A DNA stretch of 26,246 nt, from the IMG/VR virus record IMGVR_UViG_3300005581_000110, positions 1 through 26,246 of that record; one strand, given 5' to 3'. Below, in pieces: positions 5,164-11,785 of the stretch; positions within the stretch are counted from its first letter, which is position 1; every line of letters begins with the position of its first letter. The position numbers and the translations under genes are program-made. Source of the DNA: a virus. The notes below the pieces were generated by a model. That model was not told where the DNA came from and made no database searches. It saw only the letters and a program-made list of their open reading frames with translations.

Positions 5164-5400
5164 ATGATGGGTGAAATGGTACAGATCATACCAAGTAAGA
5201 AACAACGAGAGTCAACTTCTAAGTTCTCTCCGTCAGTTAAAAAAGCAAGATTGTTGGAGCAAACTAGAAGAGCAGCGTTAGCTCGTCAACGTGCGCTTAC
5301 TTTGTTGAGTAAGCGTTATCCAGACGAGTTCAATGAGATCCGTGCATCAGAGCGCGAGATTATCAATCAAACTTCAGGAAGTCTTCCTGGGGACGAATAA
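5164..5400 (+). CDS. Small basic hypothetical protein
   Basis: A 78-residue protein. I place the start at ATG 5164, nine bases after AAAGGA (5149-5154); the frame is open further upstream, but that part would overlap the tRNA-like RNA and has no ribosome site. The centre is a basic helix (KKARLLEQTRRAALARQRALTLL) followed by SKRYPDEFNEIRASERE. A basic Arg/Ala helix followed by a PxEF segment is seen in small actinobacterial proteins of unknown role. Nucleic-acid binding is possible. Confidence 0.6.
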   Translation: MMGEMVQIIPSKKQRESTSKFSPSVKKARLLEQTRRAALARQRALTLLSKRYPDEFNEIRASEREIINQTSGSLPGDE

Positions 5401-5407
5401 ATAAGCC

Positions 5408-5448
5408 CAGTAGGGAGTCATTGGAGTTTATCCAGTGGCTCCCTACTG
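5408..5448 (+). terminator. 18-bp hairpin, terminator or processing site
   Basis: An 18-bp stem with no unpaired base (5408-5425 with 5431-5448; two T-G wobbles) and loop GTTTA follows the stop at 5400. The tail is only CCATTTAATG, so termination would be weak; an RNase III-type cleavage site is an alternative. Confidence 0.6.
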
Positions 5449-5472
5449 CCATTTAATGAAGGTGGTGGTACA

Positions 5473-5712
5473 ATGAATGAAGAAGAAAACACAACTGAAC
5501 ACAGTGAGTCTGACGTATTAATTACTACTCCCACATGTTCCGTATGTGGAATCCCCAGCACCTTATACGTTGATAAAGACTTACTTTCCTTATTCTTACA
5601 AGGAGCTCACGTGCAACATGTTTGGCCTGATTGGTCAAACGCAGAACGTGAATTAATGCTCACTGGAATTCATGGTGAGTGCTGGGACCGAATATTCCCT
5701 ACAGAAGAGTAA
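5473..5712 (+). CDS. Small zinc-binding protein, conserved actinophage type
   Basis: A 79-residue protein starting at ATG 5473 behind AAGGTGG. It has CSVC (Cys22, Cys25) and a C-terminal block QHVWPDWSNAERELMLTG followed by HGECWDRIF (His67, Cys70). A layout of a CxxC pair and a FPxLSxxxREqLxSGxHxxCWDxxF block is frequent in small actinobacteriophage proteins and suggests a zinc site built from the two Cys of the first pair and the His/Cys of the second. Function unknown. It ends four bases before the Rpf-like gene, so the two are probably cotranscribed. Confidence 0.65.
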   Translation: MNEEENTTEHSESDVLITTPTCSVCGIPSTLYVDKDLLSLFLQGAHVQHVWPDWSNAERELMLTGIHGECWDRIFPTEE

Positions 5713-5716
5713 AAAT

Positions 5717-6226
5717 ATGATACGCAAAGTTGCTGTTATTATAGCTATATTTTTGGCTACTTTAGTTATTGTTGCTACAAACAACGAGCAGCCAAAATCT
5801 ACAACTAGTAAAAGCAAAGTAACGTCTCATGTCCACGCTAAAGCGATTAACACCCCAAAGCCTAGGAAGACACACACTTCTAGGCATAAAGCTCTTAGAA
5901 AGCCACACAAGGCTTCTAAGCAGGTAAAGAAGCAAACAGTCCGCAGAACCAAGAATCTAGACCTTAGAAACATGGATCTGTGGATTTTGATACATAAATG
6001 TGAAGGAAGCTGGACCGATAACAGTAGATACGAGGGTGGTCTACAGTTCCTCCACTCCACATGGGTAAGCGCTGGCGGTAGAGCATTTGCTGAACATGCC
6101 TACCAAGCAACCCCAGAAGAGCAAATCACCGTAGCTAACTGGTATAGCAAAGGTGGTGCTTGGCTAGCTCCCTGGCCTACTTGCGGTAAGCGAGCTGCTG
6201 CTAAATTAGGGATGAAATTCCCGTAA
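5717..6226 (+). CDS. Rpf-like peptidoglycan hydrolase (transglycosylase)
   Basis: A 169-residue protein starting at ATG 5717. Residues 4-20 form a hydrophobic signal or anchor helix, 21-80 a linker very rich in Lys, Arg, Thr and Pro, and 86-163 a domain of the resuscitation-promoting factor/lysozyme fold: WILIHKCEGSW with the expected catalytic Glu96, GGLQF (107-111), STWVSAGG, then ATPEEQITVA and WPTC. Cys95 and Cys156 would make the family's disulphide. Rpf proteins cleave glycan strands of actinobacterial cell walls. Here the enzyme would be exported and stay membrane-tethered or be released, acting in lysis or wall remodelling. A two-helix membrane peptide at 6785-6946 lies about 560 bases downstream. 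No peptidase domain is present. Confidence 0.85.
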   Translation: MIRKVAVIIAIFLATLVIVATNNEQPKSTTSKSKVTSHVHAKAINTPKPRKTHTSRHKALRKPHKASKQVKKQTVRRTKNLDLRNMDLWILIHKCEGSWTDNSRYEGGLQFLHSTWVSAGGRAFAEHAYQATPEEQITVANWYSKGGAWLAPWPTCGKRAAAKLGMKFP

Positions 6227-6245
6227 ACACAACAAAGGAGATAAA

Positions 6246-6605
6246 ATGTACGACAAAAATGATAGGCATGTTAGAAATACAACTCCACAAGATTTGTGGA
6301 ATAACGATCACGACGAGCCAATTAGCTACTCTACGCACATGTTGCCAGGTTCTATGCTCACATGTTTAGATATTGGACGTGAGATGACTATCATCGTTAG
6401 CGGAGATGATGCTGAAGAAGCAACTGGGTTCTTAACCCGCGTTTCATTTCACCAGAGTTCTTTTGGTGAAAAATTAATTTATATGAGTGTTGGACTAGAA
6501 AGAGGTAACTGGAGCTGGGAATGCTCAGTTGTAGACGTTACTGATGTTAGATTTAAGATGGCAGAGAAAGAATCTGTTGATGAATCTAGCTATAAGCCTA
6601 TTTGA
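6246..6605 (+). CDS. Hypothetical protein
   Basis: A 119-residue protein starting at ATG 6246 behind AAAGGAGAT. Residues 34-105 alternate short hydrophobic strands (LTCLDIG, MTIIVSG, TGFLTRVSF, KLIYMSVGL, WSWECSVVDV), suggesting a small beta-barrel. The last 15 residues are charged. The TGA stop lies inside the -35 box of the promoter at 6602, so this gene ends where the next unit begins. No family recognised. Confidence 0.65.
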   Translation: MYDKNDRHVRNTTPQDLWNNDHDEPISYSTHMLPGSMLTCLDIGREMTIIVSGDDAEEATGFLTRVSFHQSSFGEKLIYMSVGLERGNWSWECSVVDVTDVRFKMAEKESVDESSYKPI

Positions 6606-6630
6606 CATTTAGGCAGATATAAGGTATAAT
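6602..6630 (+). promoter_or_regulatory. Perfect sigma70-type promoter
   Basis: TTGACA (6602-6607), a 17-base spacer and TATAAT (6625-6630): both hexamers and the spacing match the consensus exactly. Transcription should start near 6637. It is the best promoter in the window and shares GGTATAAT with the one at 1680-1688. Confidence 0.9.
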
Positions 6631-6636
6631 AAAGCT

Positions 6637-6767
6637 ATAAGGTATTCATTATGCCTTAAAATAATTGATTCAGTACCACCTCGGTTCATTTAAGAAGGCC
6701 CAAGGGGAGATACTTCCGAGACGTACTGAATACGCTAAATACCCGTACAAATTGTGCGGGTATTTTT
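6637..6767 (+). ncRNA. Independently promoted structured RNA of about 130 nt
   Basis: The RNA would run from about 6637 to the terminator. Its parts are a 5' hairpin (6638-6645 with 6651-6658; 8 bp), a central arm with a perfect 9-bp outer stem (6668-6676 with 6723-6731) and a 5-bp inner stem (6680-6684 with 6716-6720) around a 31-base purine-rich apical loop containing AAGGGGAGA (6702-6710), and the terminator. No start codon with a usable ribosome site lies inside it. It could be a free small RNA or a riboswitch-like leader of the membrane peptide gene at 6785. It matches no RNA family I know. Confidence 0.7.
6737..6767 (+). terminator. Rho-independent terminator of the structured RNA
   Basis: 12-bp stem (6737-6748 with 6754-6765; one T-G wobble), loop AAATT, ending in TTTTT (6763-6767). 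It stands 17 bases before the start codon at 6785. Confidence 0.9.
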
Positions 6768-6784
6768 CTATGTCTGGAGAAATA

Positions 6785-6946
6785 ATGAAACTACTGTTTA
6801 GTTTTGGTTGTTTGTTATTCTTCTTTTTAGGAGCTCCATTACTAGTCTTTCTAGTTTTTAGCTTCTTTTCTCCATTAATAGCAGTGTTATTTTGGCCCTT
6901 TTTCTTATTAGGTGCCATATACGTAATAACGAAGGGGTTTGATTGA
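6785..6946 (+). CDS. Two-helix small membrane protein, possible holin
   Basis: A 53-residue protein starting at ATG 6785 behind CTGGAGA. Nearly the whole chain is hydrophobic: helix 1 at about residues 3-27 and helix 2 at about 31-48, with a Pro between them and an acidic end (KGFD). The frame is open upstream to 6665, but that would cross the structured RNA and terminator. Size and topology would fit a class II holin, and an Rpf-like hydrolase gene lies about 560 bases upstream, but this is inference; a regulatory membrane peptide is equally possible. Its TGA overlaps the ATG of the next gene by one base. Confidence 0.6.
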   Translation: MKLLFSFGCLLFFFLGAPLLVFLVFSFFSPLIAVLFWPFFLLGAIYVITKGFD

Positions 6947-7635
6947 TGGATAACGAAAAAGATGAAGACCGTCTTTGGCAAAATAAAATTGTAGATTATA
7001 GCGAAGACGATATTGACGAAAATTTCATTAGAGCAACATTTAAAAATGAATTTGAGTCTTCTTGGCGGGTAGCAGATTGTGCTATTCGCATTTTGTTTGC
7101 AATTGTTTTTTCGCCTAAAGACGATTTAGGCGATAATGGTGATCAATTTTCTTTGCAATTTGACCATCCTTTCTTTTCAGGTTACGTCTTGGGTCTTGGA
7201 GAAATGTTTTGTTTCTTCAATAGCGATGGTGTATTCGGGGCAGAAACAGCTATTCCAGCAATGGCTGACTTTTCTGCAAAAGACAGAATGGAATCAACAA
7301 TGAAATTCAAAGAAGAATTTGGTTGTGATCCTGATGGTTCCTCAGATTTACTTGGGTGGCATGGTGTCAGACAAGCCTTGTCTCTATTAAATCGTCTAGA
7401 GTTTCCGTTTCCTGAGACTCTAGATCTTCACGAGAATGACGAGAGACGTTGGAAGTTTCTCCATGATTCAAGTGAATGGTACGAGCAATACAAAGTTATA
7501 AGATCTATAGCCTTAGAAATGGGTATAGATCTGGTACAACATCTCAAGGCAATTCACGAGATAGCAGTAGAAGATGCTATTGGTGAAAACTTTGATGATG
7601 AACTTGAAAAACTATTGAAAGGAGATAAACATTAA
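6946..7635 (+). CDS. Hypothetical acidic protein
   Basis: A 229-residue protein. I choose ATG 6946, eight bases after AAGGGG (6932-6937) and overlapping the previous stop by one base. The chain is acidic (DDIDENF near the start; EDAIGENFDDELEKLL at the end) with hydrophobic helices around residues 40-55 and 75-90 that look buried rather than membrane-spanning. No motif recognised. It ends in LLKGDKH, whose codons include the ribosome site (AAAGGAG) of the next gene. Confidence 0.7.
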   Translation: MDNEKDEDRLWQNKIVDYSEDDIDENFIRATFKNEFESSWRVADCAIRILFAIVFSPKDDLGDNGDQFSLQFDHPFFSGYVLGLGEMFCFFNSDGVFGAETAIPAMADFSAKDRMESTMKFKEEFGCDPDGSSDLLGWHGVRQALSLLNRLEFPFPETLDLHENDERRWKFLHDSSEWYEQYKVIRSIALEMGIDLVQHLKAIHEIAVEDAIGENFDDELEKLLKGDKH

Positions 7636-7861
7636 TACGTTTACGAGATTAAATTCTCCTCAATCAGCATTGTCCGTTTATTTATCTGAAGACGGACAAT
7701 ACTTAATCACTCCTGCTGTTCAAGGAAAGATTTCACCCTTGAAAGGTTGGAGAGTAATGAATAACGAAACCGGCGAAGTGTCGGAGATATTTAGCTCAAT
7801 TAACGAAGCACGTATTTGGGCTACTACACAATCAAGTCAACTCAACCATGTTGGAAAGTAG
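7631..7861 (+). CDS. Small hypothetical protein, possible ATT start
   Basis: The well-supported part is 7670-7861 (63 residues from TTG 7670), but that TTG has no ribosome site. The only good site, AAAGGAG at 7618-7624, is correctly spaced for the in-frame ATT at 7631, which overlaps the upstream TAA in an ATTAA junction. Starting there gives 76 residues. The protein has alternating strands (SVYLSEDGQYLITPA, GWRVMNNETGEVSEIF) followed by a helix (INEARIWATTQ), reading like a small beta-beta-alpha domain in which an Ala-rich helix follows a strand with E-T-G-E. Function unknown. Confidence 0.5.
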   Translation: MNTFTRLNSPQSALSVYLSEDGQYLITPAVQGKISPLKGWRVMNNETGEVSEIFSSINEARIWATTQSSQLNHVGK

Positions 7862-7866
7862 GAGAA

Positions 7867-8115
7867 ATGCCAGATCGGATTACAATTGACCTTAACAAGG
7901 TTTCAGATCCTAATATCGCTGATCCTGAAATCATGAAAGAGATATTCAACGATATTTCAACATATGTCAAAGGTGTTATACAAGCAAAATTAGGCCAGCC
8001 TTTATTAGAGCCTACTATCTCTATGCATGTACATCACTCTACATCTCGCAGTAATTGCGACGAATGTTTTCGTCTAGCTATGGACGAAATTTCCAACGAA
8101 CAAAACAACAACTAA
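7867..8115 (+). CDS. Small hypothetical protein with His/Cys motif
   Basis: An 82-residue protein starting at ATG 7867 behind TAGGAG, with unusually short spacing. The end has HVHH and CDEC (about residues 54-67), which could bind a metal. The rest is a mix of strand and helix. It lies 21 bases before the ATPase gene. Family unknown. Confidence 0.55.
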   Translation: MPDRITIDLNKVSDPNIADPEIMKEIFNDISTYVKGVIQAKLGQPLLEPTISMHVHHSTSRSNCDECFRLAMDEISNEQNNN

Positions 8116-8136
8116 CAAAACAAGGAGAAGTAAACT

Positions 8137-9741
8137 ATGAGTCACCAAATTATCTCAAGCAACAAGGCAAACCAAGCGAAGATCTTGGAATTGCTTGCAC
8201 AACTAGACAAGGAAGTGTCGGAATACACTTCAGTTTCTAGCGGTATTCAGGATCACCCTGAAAAGTTCTACGCTAAGCCAGCAGGTAGCGAGTACGCACT
8301 TGGAGCAGAAATCTTCTCTAAGGCTGCTGCTGAGGAAAGAGAAAAGGCAGTTATTTCTAGGGAGTACAAGTACCGTCCGTGGGATGGTGCTAATGCAGTT
8401 GCTACTGTGCTCCAGCAAACGTTCGGATACCCTGGTTTTGGTAAGGGTATTGATACTCCATTTGGTGGCAAGATTCCGCCTCAGAAAATCACTATCAACG
8501 TTGGTGTTGATGAGACCATTGAGGTTCCTTGGGGCGAGTTAGAGGTCCCAGACATGCAAGCGGTATTCACTTTGAGTCAAAGCCGTGATGCTGAATTTGG
8601 TGCGCTGTTTGCACTACACATCGAGTTGCCTAAGAAGCACGAAAAAGCAGCTCGTGGTTTGATGAACCAGATTGAAGCTTACTTGCGTGAGTACTCAATC
8701 TACAAGGGTAAGGCTATTACTGGTGCAGATATGCCAGAGTTCATTGACCTTAGCCGAATCAACCGTGAGCAGTACGTTTACAAGCACGATGTAGACATTG
8801 CTCTGGAAGCTGAAATCTGGAACCCACTTCGCTACCCATCTCTGTATGAAGAAGATGGACAGCCGTTGCGTTGGATTTCACTTCTTGCTGGTGGCTACGG
8901 TACTGGTAAGACTTCGGCAGCAATGTTGACCGCTAAGGTTGCTGTTGAGAATGGCTGGACGTTCATTCAGGCACGACCTGGTAAGGACAACCTACAGGAA
9001 GTTATGAGTCTGGCTCATATCTACTCTCCTGCTGTCGTGTTCTACGAGGATCTGGATGTTATTGCTAATACCCCAGATCAGCAAGTAGTTTCCAATCTGC
9101 TTGAGGCATTTGATGGTATGCGTTCAAAGGGTCACCCAGTATCAGTCATGATGACTACTAACCACCCTGAGAACATCCACCCAGGATTGATTCGTGCTGG
9201 TCGTCTGCACACGTATCTGGTCTTTGGTGATCTGGATCAAGAAGCATTGACCCACTTGATTCAAGTTAAGGTAGGCAAGGCTCAGCTTAAGGCTGACATT
9301 GACTACAGCGAAGTGTTTACAAACTGTGAGCACTACAGCCCAAGCTTTATGGCTTTGGTTATTGATCTAGCTAAGCGATATGCGTTCTTTGATTGGACGG
9401 ACGAAGTTCGTCTTGACTTCTTAGGATCTAATCCAAATGCTACTACGCAAGCAGTTAACGATTTTGTTACTGCAAGAATCAAGGCTGAATCAGAAGCTGA
9501 TTTTAGCTATGTTCTTACAACTAAGAACCTAGTTGATGCTGCTTCTCGTTTGCGTGAGCAATGGCAGTTGACTGTGGATAACGCAGATAACCGTCCAGAG
9601 CCAGCCGTGTTGGACAACTTGATTCGCAAGTATGTCCGTGAAGAGACGGTTAACGTTACCGAAGCTACATTCAACAATGGTGACGAAGAGTACTTGAATG
9701 TCAGTGCCGATGTTCTTCGGCGCTTGACCTCAGAAAAGTAA
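8137..9741 (+). CDS. AAA+ ATPase
   Basis: A 534-residue protein starting at ATG 8137 behind AAGGAG. The N-terminal 240 residues are not recognised. The AAA module follows: Walker A GGYGTGKTS (about 251-259), Walker B VVFYEDLD (about 300-307; the acidic pair is E-D rather than D-E), sensor-1 region MMTTNHPENIHPGLIRAGR (about 338-356) with Asn and arginine fingers, as in the FtsH/Cdc48/proteasomal class. ATP-driven remodelling of a protein or DNA-protein partner is expected; no peptidase or helicase domain is attached. Codons (CTG, GGT, AAG, TAC) are more GC-rich and even than in neighbours, as in a highly expressed gene. The target is unknown. Confidence 0.9.
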   Translation: MSHQIISSNKANQAKILELLAQLDKEVSEYTSVSSGIQDHPEKFYAKPAGSEYALGAEIFSKAAAEEREKAVISREYKYRPWDGANAVATVLQQTFGYPGFGKGIDTPFGGKIPPQKITINVGVDETIEVPWGELEVPDMQAVFTLSQSRDAEFGALFALHIELPKKHEKAARGLMNQIEAYLREYSIYKGKAITGADMPEFIDLSRINREQYVYKHDVDIALEAEIWNPLRYPSLYEEDGQPLRWISLLAGGYGTGKTSAAMLTAKVAVENGWTFIQARPGKDNLQEVMSLAHIYSPAVVFYEDLDVIANTPDQQVVSNLLEAFDGMRSKGHPVSVMMTTNHPENIHPGLIRAGRLHTYLVFGDLDQEALTHLIQVKVGKAQLKADIDYSEVFTNCEHYSPSFMALVIDLAKRYAFFDWTDEVRLDFLGSNPNATTQAVNDFVTARIKAESEADFSYVLTTKNLVDAASRLREQWQLTVDNADNRPEPAVLDNLIRKYVREETVNVTEATFNNGDEEYLNVSADVLRRLTSEK

Positions 9742-9773
9742 TCGTTTTTCAACTACACTAAACTGGAGCAAAA

Positions 9774-10202
9774 ATGGAAGACCAAGATATGTTGTACAAG
9801 GCATTTATGGATGCTGAATCAGTTAGTGAAGAAAATCTTCTGGATATTATTTCTGAAGATTCTGTTGATGATTTCGACAATCTCATTGACCAGTCAGTAG
9901 GTGGTGTATTTGAATACATCGGTTCTATTGATGACGAAGATGAAGAAGCAGAGATCAAAATTGCATCATATGTTGGAAGTTTAATCGCTCGCAGCTTTAT
10001 TGCTGGGTTCTATTATTCTTCTCTTCATGCAGTAGAAACATCTCAACCAAACTACGATGAAGGTTCCAATTACACACCCAATTTCAATACAGAGGGTCCT
10101 TCAGAAGAGTCTATTCTAATCAACCTAACGGAGACGGAGAAAATTCGTCTCATTAAAGCGTTGGCTGGTGAAGAAGGTATTAGTCTGAGGTTCCTCGGAT
10201 AG
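9774..10202 (+). CDS. Acidic hypothetical protein
   Basis: A 142-residue protein starting at ATG 9774 behind TGGAGC. The first 60 residues are very acidic (DIISEDSVDDFDNLID; DDEDEEAEIK). Then follows a hydrophobic helix, IASYVGSLIARSFIAGFYYSS (about 62-82), and a variable acidic tail. It resembles the end of the protein at 10509-11000 in general layout (hydrophobic helix with Gly and Tyr), which may mean common function. Family unknown. Confidence 0.6.
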   Translation: MEDQDMLYKAFMDAESVSEENLLDIISEDSVDDFDNLIDQSVGGVFEYIGSIDDEDEEAEIKIASYVGSLIARSFIAGFYYSSLHAVETSQPNYDEGSNYTPNFNTEGPSEESILINLTETEKIRLIKALAGEEGISLRFLG

Positions 10203-10209
10203 GTAATAT

Positions 10210-10533
10210 ATGATTCGTTTAAATTCAGATCAAGTTGCTGCTATTTCCAAATCAACAATTGGGTTGTTGCATAATGCAGCTTCTAATTTGCTAAACGAAA
10301 AACAAATTACCGTAACCAAACATACAATAGCGAAAGGGTCGGGAGACATTATCGTATCTGCATTGATATCTTTAAGTCTCTCGGCTCTTTCTCTTGTTTT
10401 GAACAGTAAAAAGCAAAACACAACAGAGACTAGAAACCAAGACGCAGTTTATTCTCATTTAGAAAAACTTGCGTTAGAAGTTTCTTTGAAAGTATGGAGG
10501 AACATTAATTGGGAACCGAACACGAAAATATAG
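10210..10533 (+). CDS. Hypothetical protein with one hydrophobic helix
   Basis: A 107-residue protein starting at ATG 10210, seven bases after the previous stop; the ribosome site TAGGTAA is weak and partly overlaps the stop. Residues about 45-65 (DIIVSALISLSLSALSLVL) could cross the membrane. The end overlaps the next gene by 25 bases. Family unknown. Confidence 0.55.
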   Translation: MIRLNSDQVAAISKSTIGLLHNAASNLLNEKQITVTKHTIAKGSGDIIVSALISLSLSALSLVLNSKKQNTTETRNQDAVYSHLEKLALEVSLKVWRNINWEPNTKI

Positions 10534-11000
10534 ATGACAACGAATTAAAAGATATGCTTTTTAGTCTTTTAAATCAAATCAAAAACAATCAAGAAGATCC
10601 TGTGGTAAAAGATCTACTAAGGATCTCAGAGAGTCTAAACGACTCCATTGCTTCTAATATGAATAAGCGTGGGTATAACACGCCTAATAACGTTGAAGAA
10701 GCTATGGGTCAGTTTCGCCACAACAACATGGAATGGGATGGGGAGTTAAATAGTCTAGTAGATTTAAAGAGTCTAGACTATATGGCTGCTCATCGTTTTG
10801 CTGAGTTAGAAGCTCCAGCGCTTGTAGAGACAATAGCTGAAAGTCTTCACGCTTCCGTTCATAAATCTGATCTGGATTTAGAAGAAGGACAAAGCGTAGA
10901 CGACATTTTGCACGCGTTATTGCTTAAATCAAGCGTTGAATCAGCCATATTTTATGGTGTTATTGTCGGGTACTTATACGGCAAAGAAGGCGAATCGTGA
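10509..11000 (+). CDS. Hypothetical protein (TTG start)
   Basis: A 163-residue acidic protein. The TTG at 10509 is supported by GGAGG at 10496-10500, eight bases away, within the end of the previous gene. The chain is helical and acidic, ending in a hydrophobic helix SVESAIFYGVIVGYLYGKEGES. Its stop overlaps the GTG of the next gene (GTGA). Family unknown. Confidence 0.6.
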   Translation: MGTEHENIDDNELKDMLFSLLNQIKNNQEDPVVKDLLRISESLNDSIASNMNKRGYNTPNNVEEAMGQFRHNNMEWDGELNSLVDLKSLDYMAAHRFAELEAPALVETIAESLHASVHKSDLDLEEGQSVDDILHALLLKSSVESAIFYGVIVGYLYGKEGES

Positions 11001-11359
11001 AAGGCTATCCTGCTCAAAATGAACTCACTGTTCTATGCGAAAACTGCGAAGAATGGTATCCAGTTACTCGTTGGATATTTAATCATTTATTTGCTTTACA
11101 CGATGTGTATTACAGTGATTTTTTAGATAGAGAAGTAAGCCGAGATAATGAATTGCAAGAGTTTTGGCTTATGGAATGCCCTCGTTGTGATCGTAATTAC
11201 GTATACGAAGGCGACTGGGCTAGGGATGGCAGTAACGACGATATCATTCTCTCGTTATCTCATAGCGATGATGTAGAGTTCTCTACATCAATATGGCATT
11301 GCAGCAAATGTGAGAGTACTTATAGAGATAAAGAGCAAGCTGACGATTGTTGTTCATAA
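10997..11359 (+). CDS. Zinc-ribbon protein with three CxxC pairs
   Basis: A 120-residue protein starting at GTG 10997 and overlapping the previous stop by four bases, with AAGAAGG upstream. It has CENC (Cys14/17), CPRC (Cys61/64), HCSKC (Cys102/105) and Cys118/119, enough for two zinc sites; the layout of the first pair after a short strand and the second 45 residues later is seen in zinc ribbons. It is the last rightward gene and runs into the terminator at 11369. Nucleic-acid or protein contact is possible; no family assigned. Confidence 0.7.
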   Translation: MKGYPAQNELTVLCENCEEWYPVTRWIFNHLFALHDVYYSDFLDREVSRDNELQEFWLMECPRCDRNYVYEGDWARDGSNDDIILSLSHSDDVEFSTSIWHCSKCESTYRDKEQADDCCS

Positions 11360-11368
11360 AAATAAATT

Positions 11369-11399
11369 GGGCAGCCCCTTCGGGGGCTGTCCTTTTTTT
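11369..11399. terminator. Strong terminator between converging gene blocks
   Basis: 10-bp GC-rich stem (11369-11378 with 11383-11392; one G-T wobble), UUCG tetraloop and seven Ts (11393-11399). On the other strand the hairpin is followed by an AT-rich tract, so it can also stop the late operon. It separates the rightward genes from the leftward structural genes. Confidence 0.95.
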
Positions 11400-11408
11400 A
11401 TGCCATTT

Positions 11409-11783
11409 TCAGGAAATAGTGATAGCAATTGAACTAATTGGCAAAGTAAAGCTCTTTCCAGTGTCCACTTTGATGATTCTACCGTTAGGATCTAATGGAG
11501 CTGGGCAAGACCATATTAAATCACCAGATTCATCGTCTTCCCAAGCTCCTATAAAAGCTATTTCGCTGGCTGGTAATCCACTCCAAGTAACTCGGTTAGA
11601 GTTCCAGATGGTTCTACTAGAACTAGCTCCAAAAGAGGCGTTCTGTCGGTTATACGAACCCCCAAATACCTCGTTATACACACCACTAGTCTCACTTGGG
11701 TCATCATAATGCAAACTTAGCCATACATTAGATATATCGCTAAACCAGTTGTTTACTTGCTTGTCGCTAAATGTTGCAGACAT
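11409..11783 (-). CDS. Tail fibre-like protein (last gene of the late operon)
   Basis: A 124-residue protein starting at 11783, two bases after the stop of the hub gene. It has the family pattern of small tail fibre proteins: WLSLHYDDPSETSGVYNEV, then GGSYNRQNASF, a strand region, VTWSGLPASEIAFIGAWED, and a final glycine-led strand pair. Such proteins decorate the tail tip or side fibres and may contact host surfaces. It shares its general order of motifs with the protein at 16050-16460. Confidence 0.7.
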   Translation of the reverse strand: MSATFSDKQVNNWFSDISNVWLSLHYDDPSETSGVYNEVFGGSYNRQNASFGASSSRTIWNSNRVTWSGLPASEIAFIGAWEDDESGDLIWSCPAPLDPNGRIIKVDTGKSFTLPISSIAITIS

Positions 11784-11785
11784 TT

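Noticed and set aside
6665-6784. Reading frame through the structured RNA into the membrane peptide gene
   Set aside because: It would cross a perfect terminator, and the later start at 6785 has a ribosome site.
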